A stretch of 50,552 nt of DNA from Micromonospora endolithica (GCF_003626595.1 NZ_RBAK01000023.1:1-50552); one strand, 5' to 3'. Positions 20,929 through 31,362 are shown, counted from the first letter of the stretch. Notes: generated from the letters alone by a model not told the origin. Program-made: numbers and translations.

Positions 20929-21968
20929 TCACTGTCCGGGTGAGCACACCACCGCGTCCGCCCGCCCGTCCCGCCGCGTGGGGCGACGCCGGGCTGGTCA
21001 GCGGGGAGGCCGTCGAACTCGACGTGCGGTCCGCCCGGATCGGGTCCCGGGTCCTCGCGCTGCTCGTCGACGTCCCGGTGCAGGTGCTGATCGCCGTCGC
21101 ACTGGCCACGCTGGTCGGCGGGGTGTTCGCGGTGCTGCCCGCCGGCGCCGTCGACGGCGCGCTGGCCGGCGGGTTGGGCACCGTGGGCCTGGTGGCGGTG
21201 CTGGTCGGCTACCCGGTGCTCTGCGAGCGGTTCAACGACGGCCGGACGGTGGGCAAGATGGCCGTCGGGCTGCGGGTGGTCAGCGCGGACGGCGCGCCGG
21301 TCGGCGTACGGCAGTCGTTGACCCGGGCCCTGGTCGGGGTCGCGGTGGAGTGGCCGGGACTGGTGCTGCCGTTGCTGAGTTGGGCCGCCGGGGTGACCGT
21401 CATGCTCAGCGACCGGCGGGGCCGGCGCCTCGGTGACCTGGTGGCGGGCACCCTCGTGGTGCACACCCGGACCGCGACGCCGTGGCGACCGATCCCCACC
21501 GCCGTGCCGGCGCTGGCCCGTTGGGCGTACACCGCCGATCTGACCCGGCTGGACGACGGCCTGGCGCTGGCCGCGCGGCAGTACCTGGCCCGGGTTCACC
21601 ATTTCGCGGAACCCGCGCGGAGCCGGCTGGCGTACGGCCTCTGGGCCGAGGTCGCGGCGGTGGTCGCGCCGCCGCCCCCGGCCGGCATGTCCGAGACGGT
21701 CTACCTGGCCGCGGTCCTCGGTGAACGCCATCGCCGGGACCGGCACCGGCTGGGCCGCGGACGCGCGGTCGCCGCCGCCCTCTGGCCGGAGCTGACCCCC
21801 GGCCCGACCGCTCCCGCCGGTCCGGCCACGACCGTCGCGGCGTCCGCCGACCGGCCGACAGCACCCGCCGGGACAACCCCGACCGCCGGAACGAAACTGG
21901 CCGCGCCACCGGCGGCGCGCGGTGCGGCACCGGACCTCCCGCCGTTGCGTCCCGGGCGGCCCGGATGA
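20925..21968 (+). CDS. RDD family membrane protein
   Basis: A 347-aa protein. GTG 20925 has GGAGG six bases upstream; GTG 20940 (VSTPPRPP) would be a leaderless alternative. The RDD domain (about 25-190) starts VELDVRSARIGSRVLALLVDV and contains a conserved basic/acidic stretch CERFNDGRTVGKMAVGLRVV. Three membrane helices are visible, and RRGRRLGDLVAGTLVVHTRT is the typical domain end. The C-terminal 150 residues are soluble, with a Pro/Ala/Thr-rich tail (290-347). RDD proteins are often transport related. It is divergent from SpoIIM, as in other actinobacterial moxR clusters. Confidence 0.92.
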   Translation: MFTVRVSTPPRPPARPAAWGDAGLVSGEAVELDVRSARIGSRVLALLVDVPVQVLIAVALATLVGGVFAVLPAGAVDGALAGGLGTVGLVAVLVGYPVLCERFNDGRTVGKMAVGLRVVSADGAPVGVRQSLTRALVGVAVEWPGLVLPLLSWAAGVTVMLSDRRGRRLGDLVAGTLVVHTRTATPWRPIPTAVPALARWAYTADLTRLDDGLALAARQYLARVHHFAEPARSRLAYGLWAEVAAVVAPPPPAGMSETVYLAAVLGERHRRDRHRLGRGRAVAAALWPELTPGPTAPAGPATTVAASADRPTAPAGTTPTAGTKLAAPPAARGAAPDLPPLRPGRPG

Positions 21969-22120
21969 GGGGATTCGGGCCCTGGCTGGCCGTGCTCGCC
22001 GTGGTGCTGCTGCTCAGCGCGCTGCGCCTGCGCACGCTGGCCACGGCGGTCTCGCTGGCCTGGCTCGCCTGGTGCGTCTGGACCTGGATCCGGCCCCGCC
22101 GCCGCCGCGACCCGAACTGA
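21965..22120 (+). CDS. 51-aa single-helix membrane protein
   Basis: A small gene whose ATG overlaps the RDD stop (ATGA), so it is coupled to that gene. Hydrophobic residues 6-20 and 27-42 form one long or two short membrane segments, rich in Leu, Val and Trp. It ends in a basic tail IRPRRRRDPN. Codon use is the same high-G+C style as its neighbours. No family was recognised; it may be a small partner of the RDD protein. Confidence 0.7.
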   Translation: MRGFGPWLAVLAVVLLLSALRLRTLATAVSLAWLAWCVWTWIRPRRRRDPN

Positions 22121-22151
22121 CCGCCGCGCCCGGGAGCGACCGGTTCCGGAG

Positions 22152-22193
22152 ACGTGTCGGGCCGCCGCTGTCACCAGCGACGGCCCGACACGT
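22152..22193. terminator. Convergent hairpin between RDD operon and ahcY
   Basis: A 13-base perfect stem (22152-22164 with 22181-22193, core CGTGTCGGGCCG) with additional pairing inside the loop. It lies between the 51-aa gene and ahcY, which end toward each other, so it can serve both. Confidence 0.75.
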
Positions 22194-22203
22194 GTCGTAC
22201 GGA

Positions 22204-23694
<1,491 letters not shown>

Positions 23695-23995
23695 GGAAGC
23701 TCCTGTCGGACGATGTGCTGCGCGACCATTCACCATACGCTCGCGCGCCGACGGACGGATGTCCGGTGCGCGGACAGCGCACGGGGCGGTCGGTGCCGGA
23801 CGGAATCCCCGTCCACCAGCCGCCGCCCCGTGCATCCCCCCGGTTTGGTTCCCCGCGCGTTCTCGGACCATCGTCGCGATAACGCTGCGCACTCACAGAC
23901 TCACACTGCGTCAACCCCGCGTCAAGCCGTTTCGGGAAAGTCCGACTTGCCACAGACGTCCCGGTCCGGCGAGTCCCGGTGCCGGGGGCCGTCGA
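23695..23995 (-). promoter_or_regulatory. ahcY upstream region with paired TTGACG boxes
   Basis: A 301-base gap with no convincing gene. On the minus strand TTGACG occurs twice, 11 bases apart (complement at 23909-23914 and 23920-23925). These are good -35 candidates, but no clear -10 lies at the right spacing. I looked for an SAH-riboswitch-like fold before ahcY and did not see its conserved core. Confidence 0.3.
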
Positions 23996-25153
23996 CTAGC
24001 CGCAGGTGGCTACGTACGCCTCACCGGCGCCGGTGACGCGCAGCGTTCCGCCGGCGGCGGCACCGACCGCGGCGTGCCCGGGAACCAGTGCCACCGCGCC
24101 GGCACCGTCGTCGACGGTGACGGCACCGGTGCAGCAGAGCACCACCCGGGGGCCGGGCAGCGACAGCGCCACCTCGGGCCGGTCGGCGTCGACGGTCACC
24201 CGGTGCAGCGCGAAGTCGTCCACCGGCACCGGCCAGCAGACCACCCCCGGCGCCACCGGACGGGACCGCACCACCGGGTCGTGGAGCACCTCGAAACGCA
24301 GCACCCGCAGCAGCTCGTCCACGTCGACCCGTTTGGGTGTCAGCCCACCGCGCAGCACGTTGTCACTGGCCGCCATGATCTCCACACCGGTGCCCCGCAG
24401 GTAGGCGTGCAGGTTGCCGGCGGGCATCCAGATCGCCTCTCCCCGGGCCAGCCGCACCCGGTTGAGCAGCAACGCCACCAGCACACCCGGATCGGCGGGG
24501 TAGCCGGCGGCCAGCTCCCGCGCCAGCTCCGCGTCCGGCCCGGCGACCGGCGCCGACGCGACGGCCCGCACCAGCCCGGCGCGCTCCGCGGCGGGCCAGC
24601 TCAGCAGCAGGCGTACGGCGTCACGCAGGCCCGCCGGCCCGGCACGCAACGCGGCCAGCACCGGTTCCAACGCCGGTACGCCGAACGCGGCGAGCACCTC
24701 CGCCGACCGCCGCGGGTCACGGAAGCCGCAGAGCGCCTCCATCGACTCCAGCGCCACCAGCAGTTCCGGCTTGTGGTGCGGGTCGACGTAGTTGCGTTCG
24801 GCGTGCGGCCGGTCGGAGTCGGCGGCGTGCCCGGCGCGGGCCTGCTCCGCGTCCGGATGGGCCTGAAGGCTCAACGGCGCGTCGGCCGCGAGCACCTTGA
24901 GCAGGAACGGCAGCCGGATGCCGAACCGGCCGACGAGCTGCTCGCCGAGCCAGTGTCCCGGCTCGGCGAGCAGCAGGTCGGTCAGCGTCACCCGGCCGCC
25001 GTCACGGTCGACGGTGGCCGGGGCGCCCGGGTGGGCGCCCAGCCACAGTTCGGCCTCCGGCTCGTCACTGGGCACCGGGCGGCCCTGCAACTCGGCGATG
25101 GCCGAGCGGGACCCCCAGGCGTAGTTCCGGACCGGTCCGTACAACGGTTCCAC
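23996..25153 (-). CDS. manA: Mannose-6-phosphate isomerase, class I
   Basis: Interconverts fructose 6-phosphate and mannose 6-phosphate, feeding GDP-mannose for glycolipids and glycoproteins. The 385-aa protein starts at a GTG only three bases after the preceding stop codon. Zinc ligands are visible as Q97 and H99 in LSLQAHPD and E130 in HHKPEL. The second half has WMPAGNLHAYLRGTGVEIMAASDNVLRGGLTPK, the type I signature (given here in part: GNLHAYL, DNVLRGGLTPK). It is the last gene of the manB-Trm112-SIS-CDF-manA operon, the arrangement known from mycobacteria with a transporter gene added. Confidence 0.96.
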   Translation of the reverse strand: MEPLYGPVRNYAWGSRSAIAELQGRPVPSDEPEAELWLGAHPGAPATVDRDGGRVTLTDLLLAEPGHWLGEQLVGRFGIRLPFLLKVLAADAPLSLQAHPDAEQARAGHAADSDRPHAERNYVDPHHKPELLVALESMEALCGFRDPRRSAEVLAAFGVPALEPVLAALRAGPAGLRDAVRLLLSWPAAERAGLVRAVASAPVAGPDAELARELAAGYPADPGVLVALLLNRVRLARGEAIWMPAGNLHAYLRGTGVEIMAASDNVLRGGLTPKRVDVDELLRVLRFEVLHDPVVRSRPVAPGVVCWPVPVDDFALHRVTVDADRPEVALSLPGPRVVLCCTGAVTVDDGAGAVALVPGHAAVGAAAGGTLRVTGAGEAYVATCG

Positions 25154-25156
25154 GAA

Positions 25157-26152
25157 TCAGCTCCCGGGCCGCCCGGCCACCTCGTCCGGGGTGGGCTGAC
25201 CGGTCGCGGCGCTTCCGTTGCCACCCCGCTCGGCGGCGTCGGCGCGATAGATGTCCGGCTCCAGGTAAATCACCCGGGCAGCCGGCACGGCGGCGCGGAT
25301 GCGGGCCTCGACGGCGTTGATGCCCTGCGCCAGTTCCTCGGCGCTCTCACACCTCGGCACGCCGATCTTCGCGGCCACCATCAGCTCCTCGGGGCCGAGG
25401 TAGAGCGTCTTCATGTGGATGATCCGCTCGACCTCAGGGCCGTTCGTGACGGCCTTCTCGATCTCCGCCACGTCGTGCGTCTCGGCACCCTCGCCCAGCA
25501 GCAGGCTCTTGGTCTCGATGGCGAGGACGATCGCGATGACGACCAGCAGGACACCGATCATCGCGGTGCCGGCGGCGTCCCACCGGCCGTTGCCGGTGAT
25601 CAGCGTCATGGTGACCCCGAAGAGCGCGAAGACCAGACCGAGCAGCGCCCCGATGTCCTCCAGCAGCACCACCGGCAGCTCGGGCGCCTTGGCCCGGCGC
25701 ACGAACCTCACCCACGACTGGTTGCCCCGGACGAGGTTCGACTCCTTCACCGCCGTGCGCAACGAGAACGACTCCATGACGATGGCCACCACCAGCACGG
25801 TGACCGGCACCCACTGCCACTCGGTGATGCCCTCCTTGTGCGACCACTTGTGGTACGCCTCGTAGAGCGCGAACAGGCCACCGACGGTGAACAGCACGAT
25901 GGATACGATGAACGCGTAGATGTACCGCTCCCGGCCGTAGCCGAAGGGGTGCTGCGGCGTCGCCGCCCGCTTGGCCCGCTTGCCACCGAGCAGTAGCAGG
26001 CCCTGGTTGCCGGAGTCGGCCACCGAGTGGATCGACTCGGCCAGCATCGACGAAGAGCCCGTCAGCAGGTACGCGATGAACTTCGTGATGGCGATGCCGA
26101 CGTTGGCCAGCAGGGCGGCGATGATCGCCTTGGTCCCGCCGTTAGCGCTCAC
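25157..26152 (-). CDS. Cation diffusion facilitator (CDF) transporter
   Basis: A 331-aa divalent-metal/proton antiporter, probably exporting zinc, iron or manganese. The GTG overlaps the SIS gene stop (GTGA). Six hydrophobic segments fit the family. Metal-site residues appear as H42 and D46 (SIHSVADSGNQ) in helix 2 and an E/D pair in LLEDIGALLG in helix 5. The C-terminal cytoplasmic domain includes ERIIHMKTLYLGPEELMVAAKI. A CDF gene inside a mannose-activation operon may help supply or balance the metal used by ManA; that link is inference. Confidence 0.92.
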   Translation of the reverse strand: MSANGGTKAIIAALLANVGIAITKFIAYLLTGSSSMLAESIHSVADSGNQGLLLLGGKRAKRAATPQHPFGYGRERYIYAFIVSIVLFTVGGLFALYEAYHKWSHKEGITEWQWVPVTVLVVAIVMESFSLRTAVKESNLVRGNQSWVRFVRRAKAPELPVVLLEDIGALLGLVFALFGVTMTLITGNGRWDAAGTAMIGVLLVVIAIVLAIETKSLLLGEGAETHDVAEIEKAVTNGPEVERIIHMKTLYLGPEELMVAAKIGVPRCESAEELAQGINAVEARIRAAVPAARVIYLEPDIYRADAAERGGNGSAATGQPTPDEVAGRPGS

Positions 26153-27345
26153 TGGTTTGCCAGCTCCTTCATCTCCGTGATCGCCGGGACCGCCATCGGG
26201 TCCAGGCCGTGTGCGAGCGCGAGGTAGATCGAGGCGAAGTCCGGTACGGCGATCAGGGAGGCCAGCCGCTCCAGGGCCGACCCGCCCTCGGCGGTCACCA
26301 CGTCGCACCGCACCCCGCGCCGCTCGGCGAGGGTCTGCACCGCGTCCGCGCGGCGCTCCTCGACGGCGAGCGGCTCGTCGGTGTCGTCCTCCGCGTTCAG
26401 ACCGCCGTCACGCAGCAGCACCAGCCGCAGCCGGGTGCCGGTGGGCCGCTCCTCGTCGGGGTCGGCGAAGATGTCCCGCTCCCCCTCGACCAGGCCACCG
26501 AATACGCCGTCGAGCAGACCGACGCGTCCCCGGCCGGCCTCGCCGAGCGCCCCGGACACCACCGGGTAGCGGGAGTTGGCCGACAGGGTGTCGCCGAAAC
26601 GGCGGGCCGCGACGGTGGCCAGCGGGGACGAACCCCAGACGATCGGCACCGAGCCCGCCAGGCCGATCGCGAGCGACTTCGCCGGGTTGACGAAGGACTC
26701 GGCGGTGGGACGGCAGCGGTCGGCGTCCGCGTCGAGACGCGCCGCCGTCTCCGCCAGATCCGCCTCGTTCACCTTCACCAGGCCGAGCGTACGGGCGGCG
26801 AGCAGAACCGGCACGGTGAGCGCCCACAGGCTGGCCCGGGCCGGTGCGCGCCGGGGAACCGGGACGAACGGCGCCCTGGCCCGTTCGGCCGCCGCCTGTA
26901 ACTGTGAGTCGGGGGCACCGACGGCGACCAGCCGTGCTCCCCGGCGGTGCGCGGCCTCGGCGGCGCCGAGCGCCTCGGGGCTACGGCCGGACGCGCTGAC
27001 CGCGATGACCACGTCGGCGGCACCGACCCAGCCGGGAACGCCGGCGCTGCGGTGCGGGATGACCGGCACCGGGCAGCGCGGGCCGGCCACCGTGGCCAGT
27101 ACGTCACCGGTGCGCCCGGCAGTGCCGATCCCGGCGATGACGACCGCACGGGGTCGCCCGTCGTCGGCCAGCACCCCCAGGTTCGCCTCGGCGGCCAGCG
27201 CGGCCGACTCACGGACCTGCGCCCCGGCCGAGGCGGTGTGCCGCAGCATCCCGCCCGGGTCGTGCTCGGCCAGCGCGTCCGGGTTGTCCAGCAGCGCCTC
27301 GTCGGGGTCGCGGCGACCGCTCACACCGGCCGTACCGTCGATCAC
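26149..27345 (-). CDS. SIS-domain phosphosugar isomerase-like protein
   Basis: A 398-aa protein related to bifunctional phosphoglucose/phosphomannose isomerases (bact-PGI C-terminal type). The SIS core has AVVIAGIGTAGRTGDVL and VIAVSASGRSPEAL, the Ser/Thr-rich phosphate-binding loops. The C-terminal part includes GSSPLATVAARRFGDTLSAN and ends with PAITEMKELANQ. The GTG start overlaps the Trm112-like stop. The same gene lies between manB and manA in mycobacteria (Rv3256c). Whether it is enzymatically active is unclear from sequence. Confidence 0.85.
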   Translation of the reverse strand: MIDGTAGVSGRRDPDEALLDNPDALAEHDPGGMLRHTASAGAQVRESAALAAEANLGVLADDGRPRAVVIAGIGTAGRTGDVLATVAGPRCPVPVIPHRSAGVPGWVGAADVVIAVSASGRSPEALGAAEAAHRRGARLVAVGAPDSQLQAAAERARAPFVPVPRRAPARASLWALTVPVLLAARTLGLVKVNEADLAETAARLDADADRCRPTAESFVNPAKSLAIGLAGSVPIVWGSSPLATVAARRFGDTLSANSRYPVVSGALGEAGRGRVGLLDGVFGGLVEGERDIFADPDEERPTGTRLRLVLLRDGGLNAEDDTDEPLAVEERRADAVQTLAERRGVRCDVVTAEGGSALERLASLIAVPDFASIYLALAHGLDPMAVPAITEMKELANQ

Positions 27346-27527
27346 GACCGCTCCGCCGGGCCCGGACGGGCCTCGTCCAGCAGCAGCACCGGCACGTCGT
27401 CACGGACCTCGAAGACACGACCGCACTCGGTGCAGGTCAGCGTCTGCGCCGGTGCGTCGTAGTCCAGTGGGGCGTGGTGCGTGTCCGGGCAGGCGAGGAT
27501 CTCCAGCAACTGCGGGTCCAGGGCCAC
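27342..27527 (-). CDS. Trm112 family protein
   Basis: A 61-aa zinc-ribbon-like protein with GTG start and a GGAAGGAG site. Cysteines C13, C32 and C35 (LACPDTH, CTECGRVF) remain from the four-cysteine site; the position of the second cysteine is occupied by another residue. The family pattern LLEILACP and a C-terminal DDVPVLLLDEA are clear. In eukaryotes Trm112 activates methyltransferases; the bacterial role is unsettled. It overlaps the SIS gene by four bases. Confidence 0.92.
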   Translation of the reverse strand: MALDPQLLEILACPDTHHAPLDYDAPAQTLTCTECGRVFEVRDDVPVLLLDEARPGPAERS

Positions 27528-27590
27528 GGCGCGGCTCCTTCCACGTTTGCGGTATCACCGGCCGGCGGTGCCGACCGGGCGCAGGCGATC

Positions 27591-28976
27591 TTATCGGCGA
27601 ACCCGTTCCAGCACCTCGCCGCGGAGCGAGATCATCCGCTCCCGGGTCGGCGCCTCCACGTTCAGCCGCAGCAGCGGCTCGGTGTTGGAGGCGCGGAGGT
27701 TGAACCACGCGCCATCGGAGAAGCGCAGGGTCAGCCCGTCCATCTCGTCCACCTCGGCCTCCGGGTACGCGGCGCGCACCTCGGCGACCTTCGCGGCCTG
27801 GTCGGCCACCGTCGAGTTGATTTCACCGGAGGCGACGTACCGCTCGTACTCGGCGGCCAACACGGACAGCGGCAGCGACTGCTCACCCAGCGCGGCCAGG
27901 GTGTGCATCGCGGCGAGCATGCCGGTGTCGGCGAACCAGAAGTCCCGGAAGTAGTAGTGGGCGGAGTGCTCGCCGCCGAAGATGGCGTTCGTACGGGCCA
28001 TTTCGGCCTTGATGAACGAGTGCCCGACCCGGGCCACCACCGGGTTCCCGCCGCGCTCCTGGATGATCTCCGGGACCGCACGGGAGGTGATCAGCCCGTG
28101 GATGACCGTCGAGCCGGGGTGCTTGGCCAACTCGCGGGCGGCCACCAGGGCGGTGATCGCCGACGGGGACACCGGCTCGCCCCGCTCGTCCACCACGAAG
28201 CACCGGTCGGCGTCGCCGTCGAAGGCGAGCCCGATCTCCGCGCCGTGTTCGAGTACCGCACGCTGGAGGTCGACCAGGTTCTTCGGGTCCAGCGGGTTGG
28301 CCTCGTGGTTGGGGAAGGTGCCGTCCAGCTCGAAGTAGAGCGGGACGATCTCCAGTGGCAGGGCCGCCAGGGCGGCGTCACCCAGCACGGTCGGCACCGT
28401 GTAGCCGCCCATGCCGTTGCCGGCGTCGACCACCACCTTCAGCGGACGGATGCCGGAGAGGTCGACCAGCTTGCGCAGGTAGCCCGCGTAGTCGGCGCGC
28501 AGGTCACGCCGCTCGGCCGGGGCGCCGGGCTCGCCGGCCGGGCGGGCCGCGCCCGAGTCCAGCAGCGCCTGTGCCCGTTCGCGGATCTCGGCCAGGCCAC
28601 TGTCCTGCCCGATCGGGCGGGCACCGGAGCGGCACATCTTGATGCCGTTGTACTGCGCCGGGTTGTGGCTGGCGGTGAACATCGCGCCGGGCAGGTCGAG
28701 CGACCCGGAGGCGTAGTAGAGCATGTCGGTCGAGGCCAGGCCCAGCTCGATGACCGTACGGCCCTCGGCGCGCACCCCGGCGGCGAAGGCGGCGGCCAGC
28801 GCGGGACCGGTGGCGCGCATGTCGTGCGCGATCAGCACCGCCTCGCCGGGCTCACCGGAGTCGTTCAGCACCTGGGTGAACGCGACCCCGAGTGCCTCGG
28901 CCACCCGCTCGTCCCACTGGTCCGGCACCGTCCCACGGACGTCGTAAGCCTTCACGATCTGGGACAGATCAGACAC
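27591..28976 (-). CDS. manB: Phosphomannomutase/phosphoglucomutase
   Basis: Converts mannose 6-phosphate to mannose 1-phosphate, the step after ManA on the way to GDP-mannose. The 461-aa alpha-D-phosphohexomutase starts at a GTG with AAGGAG upstream. The catalytic phosphoserine is S103 in TASHNP, the metal loop is DGDADR (253-258), the sugar-binding loop GGEHSAH (334-340), and the C-terminal phosphate-binding region RASNTEPLLRLNVEA. It leads the operon that continues through Trm112, SIS, CDF and manA. Confidence 0.96.
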   Translation of the reverse strand: MSDLSQIVKAYDVRGTVPDQWDERVAEALGVAFTQVLNDSGEPGEAVLIAHDMRATGPALAAAFAAGVRAEGRTVIELGLASTDMLYYASGSLDLPGAMFTASHNPAQYNGIKMCRSGARPIGQDSGLAEIRERAQALLDSGAARPAGEPGAPAERRDLRADYAGYLRKLVDLSGIRPLKVVVDAGNGMGGYTVPTVLGDAALAALPLEIVPLYFELDGTFPNHEANPLDPKNLVDLQRAVLEHGAEIGLAFDGDADRCFVVDERGEPVSPSAITALVAARELAKHPGSTVIHGLITSRAVPEIIQERGGNPVVARVGHSFIKAEMARTNAIFGGEHSAHYYFRDFWFADTGMLAAMHTLAALGEQSLPLSVLAAEYERYVASGEINSTVADQAAKVAEVRAAYPEAEVDEMDGLTLRFSDGAWFNLRASNTEPLLRLNVEAPTRERMISLRGEVLERVRR

Positions 28977-29036
28977 CGGTTTCGCTCCTTGCGCCGCAGG
29001 TCGTCAACGACCTGAGCGTATCGGAGCGGGACCGGC

Positions 29037-29057
29037 CCTCCCGGCTCAGCCGGGAGG
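29037..29057 (-). terminator. Tight hairpin at the end of the Pro-rich gene
   Basis: A perfect 10-base inverted repeat (29037-29046 with 29048-29057, core CCTCCCGGCT) spans the stop codon of the upstream membrane-anchored protein gene. It lies about 60 bases before manB in the direction of transcription, so it could terminate that gene or attenuate read-through into manB. Confidence 0.55.
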
Positions 29058-30416
29058 CCGGGGCATGAAGACGGTGTGATCGCTCTCGCCGGTCGACTCC
29101 GGCGGCGCTGCGGGCCGCCCCGGGCCGGGCGGTGCCGCCCCCGGATCGGGCCGCGCGGACCCGTCCACCGGCGGCGCCGAGACCGGTGAGCCGTACTGAC
29201 CGGGCACCGGCGGCCGGCCGGACGCCGGGGGCGCCGACACGGGTGAGCCGTACTGGCCGGACGCCGGGGGCGCGGACACCGGGGAGCCGTACTGGCCGGG
29301 CACCGGGGGTGGACCGGACGCCGGGGGCACCGGCACCCCGTACCGGCCCGGTGCCGGGGGCCGACCGGAGGCCGGCGGCGCCGACACCGGGGAGCCGTAC
29401 TGGCCGGGCACCGGAGGCACGGCCGGTGGGGTGCCGTACGTGCGCGGCGGGGGCGTGCCGGCGCCGGGACGGGGCATCGCCTGGGTGGGCTCGGCCGGGG
29501 CGTCCGCACGCGCACCGTAGACCCCGCCCGCCGGGCGTGCGCCCCCGTACACGGCGGGTCGGGCGGGTGGCTGCGGCCCGCCGTACACCCCGCCGGGCTG
29601 GACCGGTCCGCCGGCCGGGCCCGGCGCGGACCCCCAGCCGTCGACGCCGGGGTCGCCGGCCGCCCCGGCGCTCCCCTTGCGGTCCTCCCGGAAGCGGCGT
29701 ACGAGCAGCACGATGAGCACGATCCCGACGGCGACCATGGCGAGGCCGAAGAACAGGATCGGCGAGCCGCCGGACGACTCCTGGGCGACGTTCCGGGTGG
29801 CTCCGCCCGCCGGCTCGGCCAGGGCGGCCACCGGCGTCTCCTGGTCGGCGGTCGCCGGTCCGGCGGTCACCGCACTCGGCGTGGGCGACGGCTTCTTCGA
29901 CGGTGTCGGGGAGGCCGACGGTCGGGTGCCCCGGACGCGCGAGGCGTCGCTGCCCCGGCCCAGCGTCTGCCCGGCGGCGCTGGTGGCCTCGCCCCCGACG
30001 GCCAGCCGGCCGTCGGGGGCGGTGGCCGCGAAGGCGAGCCGGTAACGGATGGTGACGCCCTTGCCCTTGCACAGGCGCGGGTTCGACGGCGAGGTGGCCG
30101 CCGTGGCGGCACCGCCACCGCCACCGGACACCGGCACCGGGAACCAGCGACCACCGTAGTTGACCTGCACGTCGACCTGATCGGCACGGAGGCCGTCCAG
30201 CCGCAGAGACAGGGCGGTACGCAGCAGCACGCACCCGTCGGTGCGCTTGCGGACCTCCACCGAGACACCCTGCGGGGAGCCACCGGCGGTGAAGCTGCCG
30301 GCCGCGCGTACCCGGACGGAGTCGTCGGCGGCGAGCGCCGGGGACGCGCCGAAGGCGACCGAGCCACCCAGCAACGCGCAGACCGCCGCGAATCGCGCCG
30401 CGTGCCGCCGTACCAT
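29046..30416 (-). CDS. Secreted, membrane-anchored protein with Pro/Gly-rich tail
   Basis: A 456-aa protein starting at ATG 30416, where a signal peptide begins (MVRRHAARFAAV..., cleavage near ALA-A at residue 30). Residues 31-160 form an extracytoplasmic domain with two cysteines (C62, C116). A Ser/Thr/Pro stalk (165-215) leads to one membrane helix (219-240) with a basic stop (RRFREDRKG). The cytoplasmic tail of about 215 residues is rich in Pro, Gly, Tyr and Ser and contains four QYGSPVSAPP units. No family was recognised. The topology (outside sensor-like domain, long disordered inside tail) could suit a scaffold or phospho-regulated protein, but this is speculation. Confidence 0.82.
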   Translation of the reverse strand: MVRRHAARFAAVCALLGGSVAFGASPALAADDSVRVRAAGSFTAGGSPQGVSVEVRKRTDGCVLLRTALSLRLDGLRADQVDVQVNYGGRWFPVPVSGGGGGAATAATSPSNPRLCKGKGVTIRYRLAFAATAPDGRLAVGGEATSAAGQTLGRGSDASRVRGTRPSASPTPSKKPSPTPSAVTAGPATADQETPVAALAEPAGGATRNVAQESSGGSPILFFGLAMVAVGIVLIVLLVRRFREDRKGSAGAAGDPGVDGWGSAPGPAGGPVQPGGVYGGPQPPARPAVYGGARPAGGVYGARADAPAEPTQAMPRPGAGTPPPRTYGTPPAVPPVPGQYGSPVSAPPASGRPPAPGRYGVPVPPASGPPPVPGQYGSPVSAPPASGQYGSPVSAPPASGRPPVPGQYGSPVSAPPVDGSARPDPGAAPPGPGRPAAPPESTGESDHTVFMPRPPG

Positions 30417-30604
30417 GATCACCTCACCGTTCTCCCCCGTCGGGGGTCCGCCGGTCAGGCTACTACCACCGCGCGTAGTGCCCTGGTCATCGAACGCTCC
30501 GGATGTGCCGGGGATTACCCCGACCGCACCCCCGCCACCCCTCTCGCCGGCCTCCGTAGCCAGCTCCCCCACGCGGGGGCGCACCGGCCGCGGGTCCGCC
30601 GGCC

Positions 30605-31279
30605 TCAGCTCCGCGACGTGCCGGCGGCGAGCGCGTCGCGGCAGAGCCGATCGGCGGTACGGGTGGTCTCCGGCAACCGGAACCGCGGCGTCAACGCCAA
30701 CACCTGGGCGGTCGCGTTCGCCAGGCTCACCCGGTGACCGACGCTGACGAAGACCGGCTTGACCCCGTCGCGGGTGCGCAGCACCCGACCCACGACCTCA
30801 CCACCGTCCGACAGCGGCGACCACGCGCCGCGCTCCCGCCCCGGCGATGCCCAATCACCCACCAGCGGCGTCTTACCCACCCCGATCGCCGGCAGCCCGG
30901 TCACCACGCCCAGGTGACACGCCAGCCCGAACCGCCGCGGGTGGGCCAGACCGTGACCGTCGCACACCAGCAACTCCGGCAGCGTCCGCAACCCGCCCAG
31001 CGCGTCGAGCAGGGCGGGCAGTTCCCGGAAGGCGAACAGGCCCGGCACGTACCCGAACGCCGGCCGGCCCACCACGACCGCCGAATCGACCACCGCGAGG
31101 GTCCGGGTGTCGAGCACGGTCACGGCCGCGGCCAGCCGGTCACCCTCCTCGGCGTACGCGACGTCGAGGCCGGCCACCGTCGCCGGCGCGTCCGGTCCCG
31201 GACCAACCAGGTCCACCAGCGGTCGTAGCTGCTCCTGCACGGCCAACGCCTCGGCGACGGTACGCACCGACGCGCTCAC
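30605..31279 (-). CDS. nfi: Endonuclease V
   Basis: Nicks DNA one phosphodiester bond 3' of deaminated bases such as hypoxanthine, starting their repair. The GTG at 31279 gives 224 aa, the normal family length, and has GGAG upstream; an in-frame GTG at 31342 would add 21 Arg/Gly-rich residues. Catalytic acids are visible: D39 in GLDVAYAE, E85 in PGLFAFRELPAL and D107 in VCDGHGLAHPRRFGLACHLG (signature shown in part). It appears monocistronic and divergent from the HD-domain gene. Confidence 0.93.
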   Translation of the reverse strand: MSASVRTVAEALAVQEQLRPLVDLVGPGPDAPATVAGLDVAYAEEGDRLAAAVTVLDTRTLAVVDSAVVVGRPAFGYVPGLFAFRELPALLDALGGLRTLPELLVCDGHGLAHPRRFGLACHLGVVTGLPAIGVGKTPLVGDWASPGRERGAWSPLSDGGEVVGRVLRTRDGVKPVFVSVGHRVSLANATAQVLALTPRFRLPETTRTADRLCRDALAAGTSRS

Positions 31280-31362
31280 CCACTCCGGCCGTCGTCCGCC
31301 ACCCGCCCGGCCGCACCGGTCCTGCCCGTCCGGCTCCACCACCCGGCGATGGTACGACTCGG

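Noticed and set aside
23695..23995. SAH-type riboswitch upstream of ahcY
   Set aside because: I looked for the conserved core stems and did not find them. Only paired TTGACG boxes stand out.
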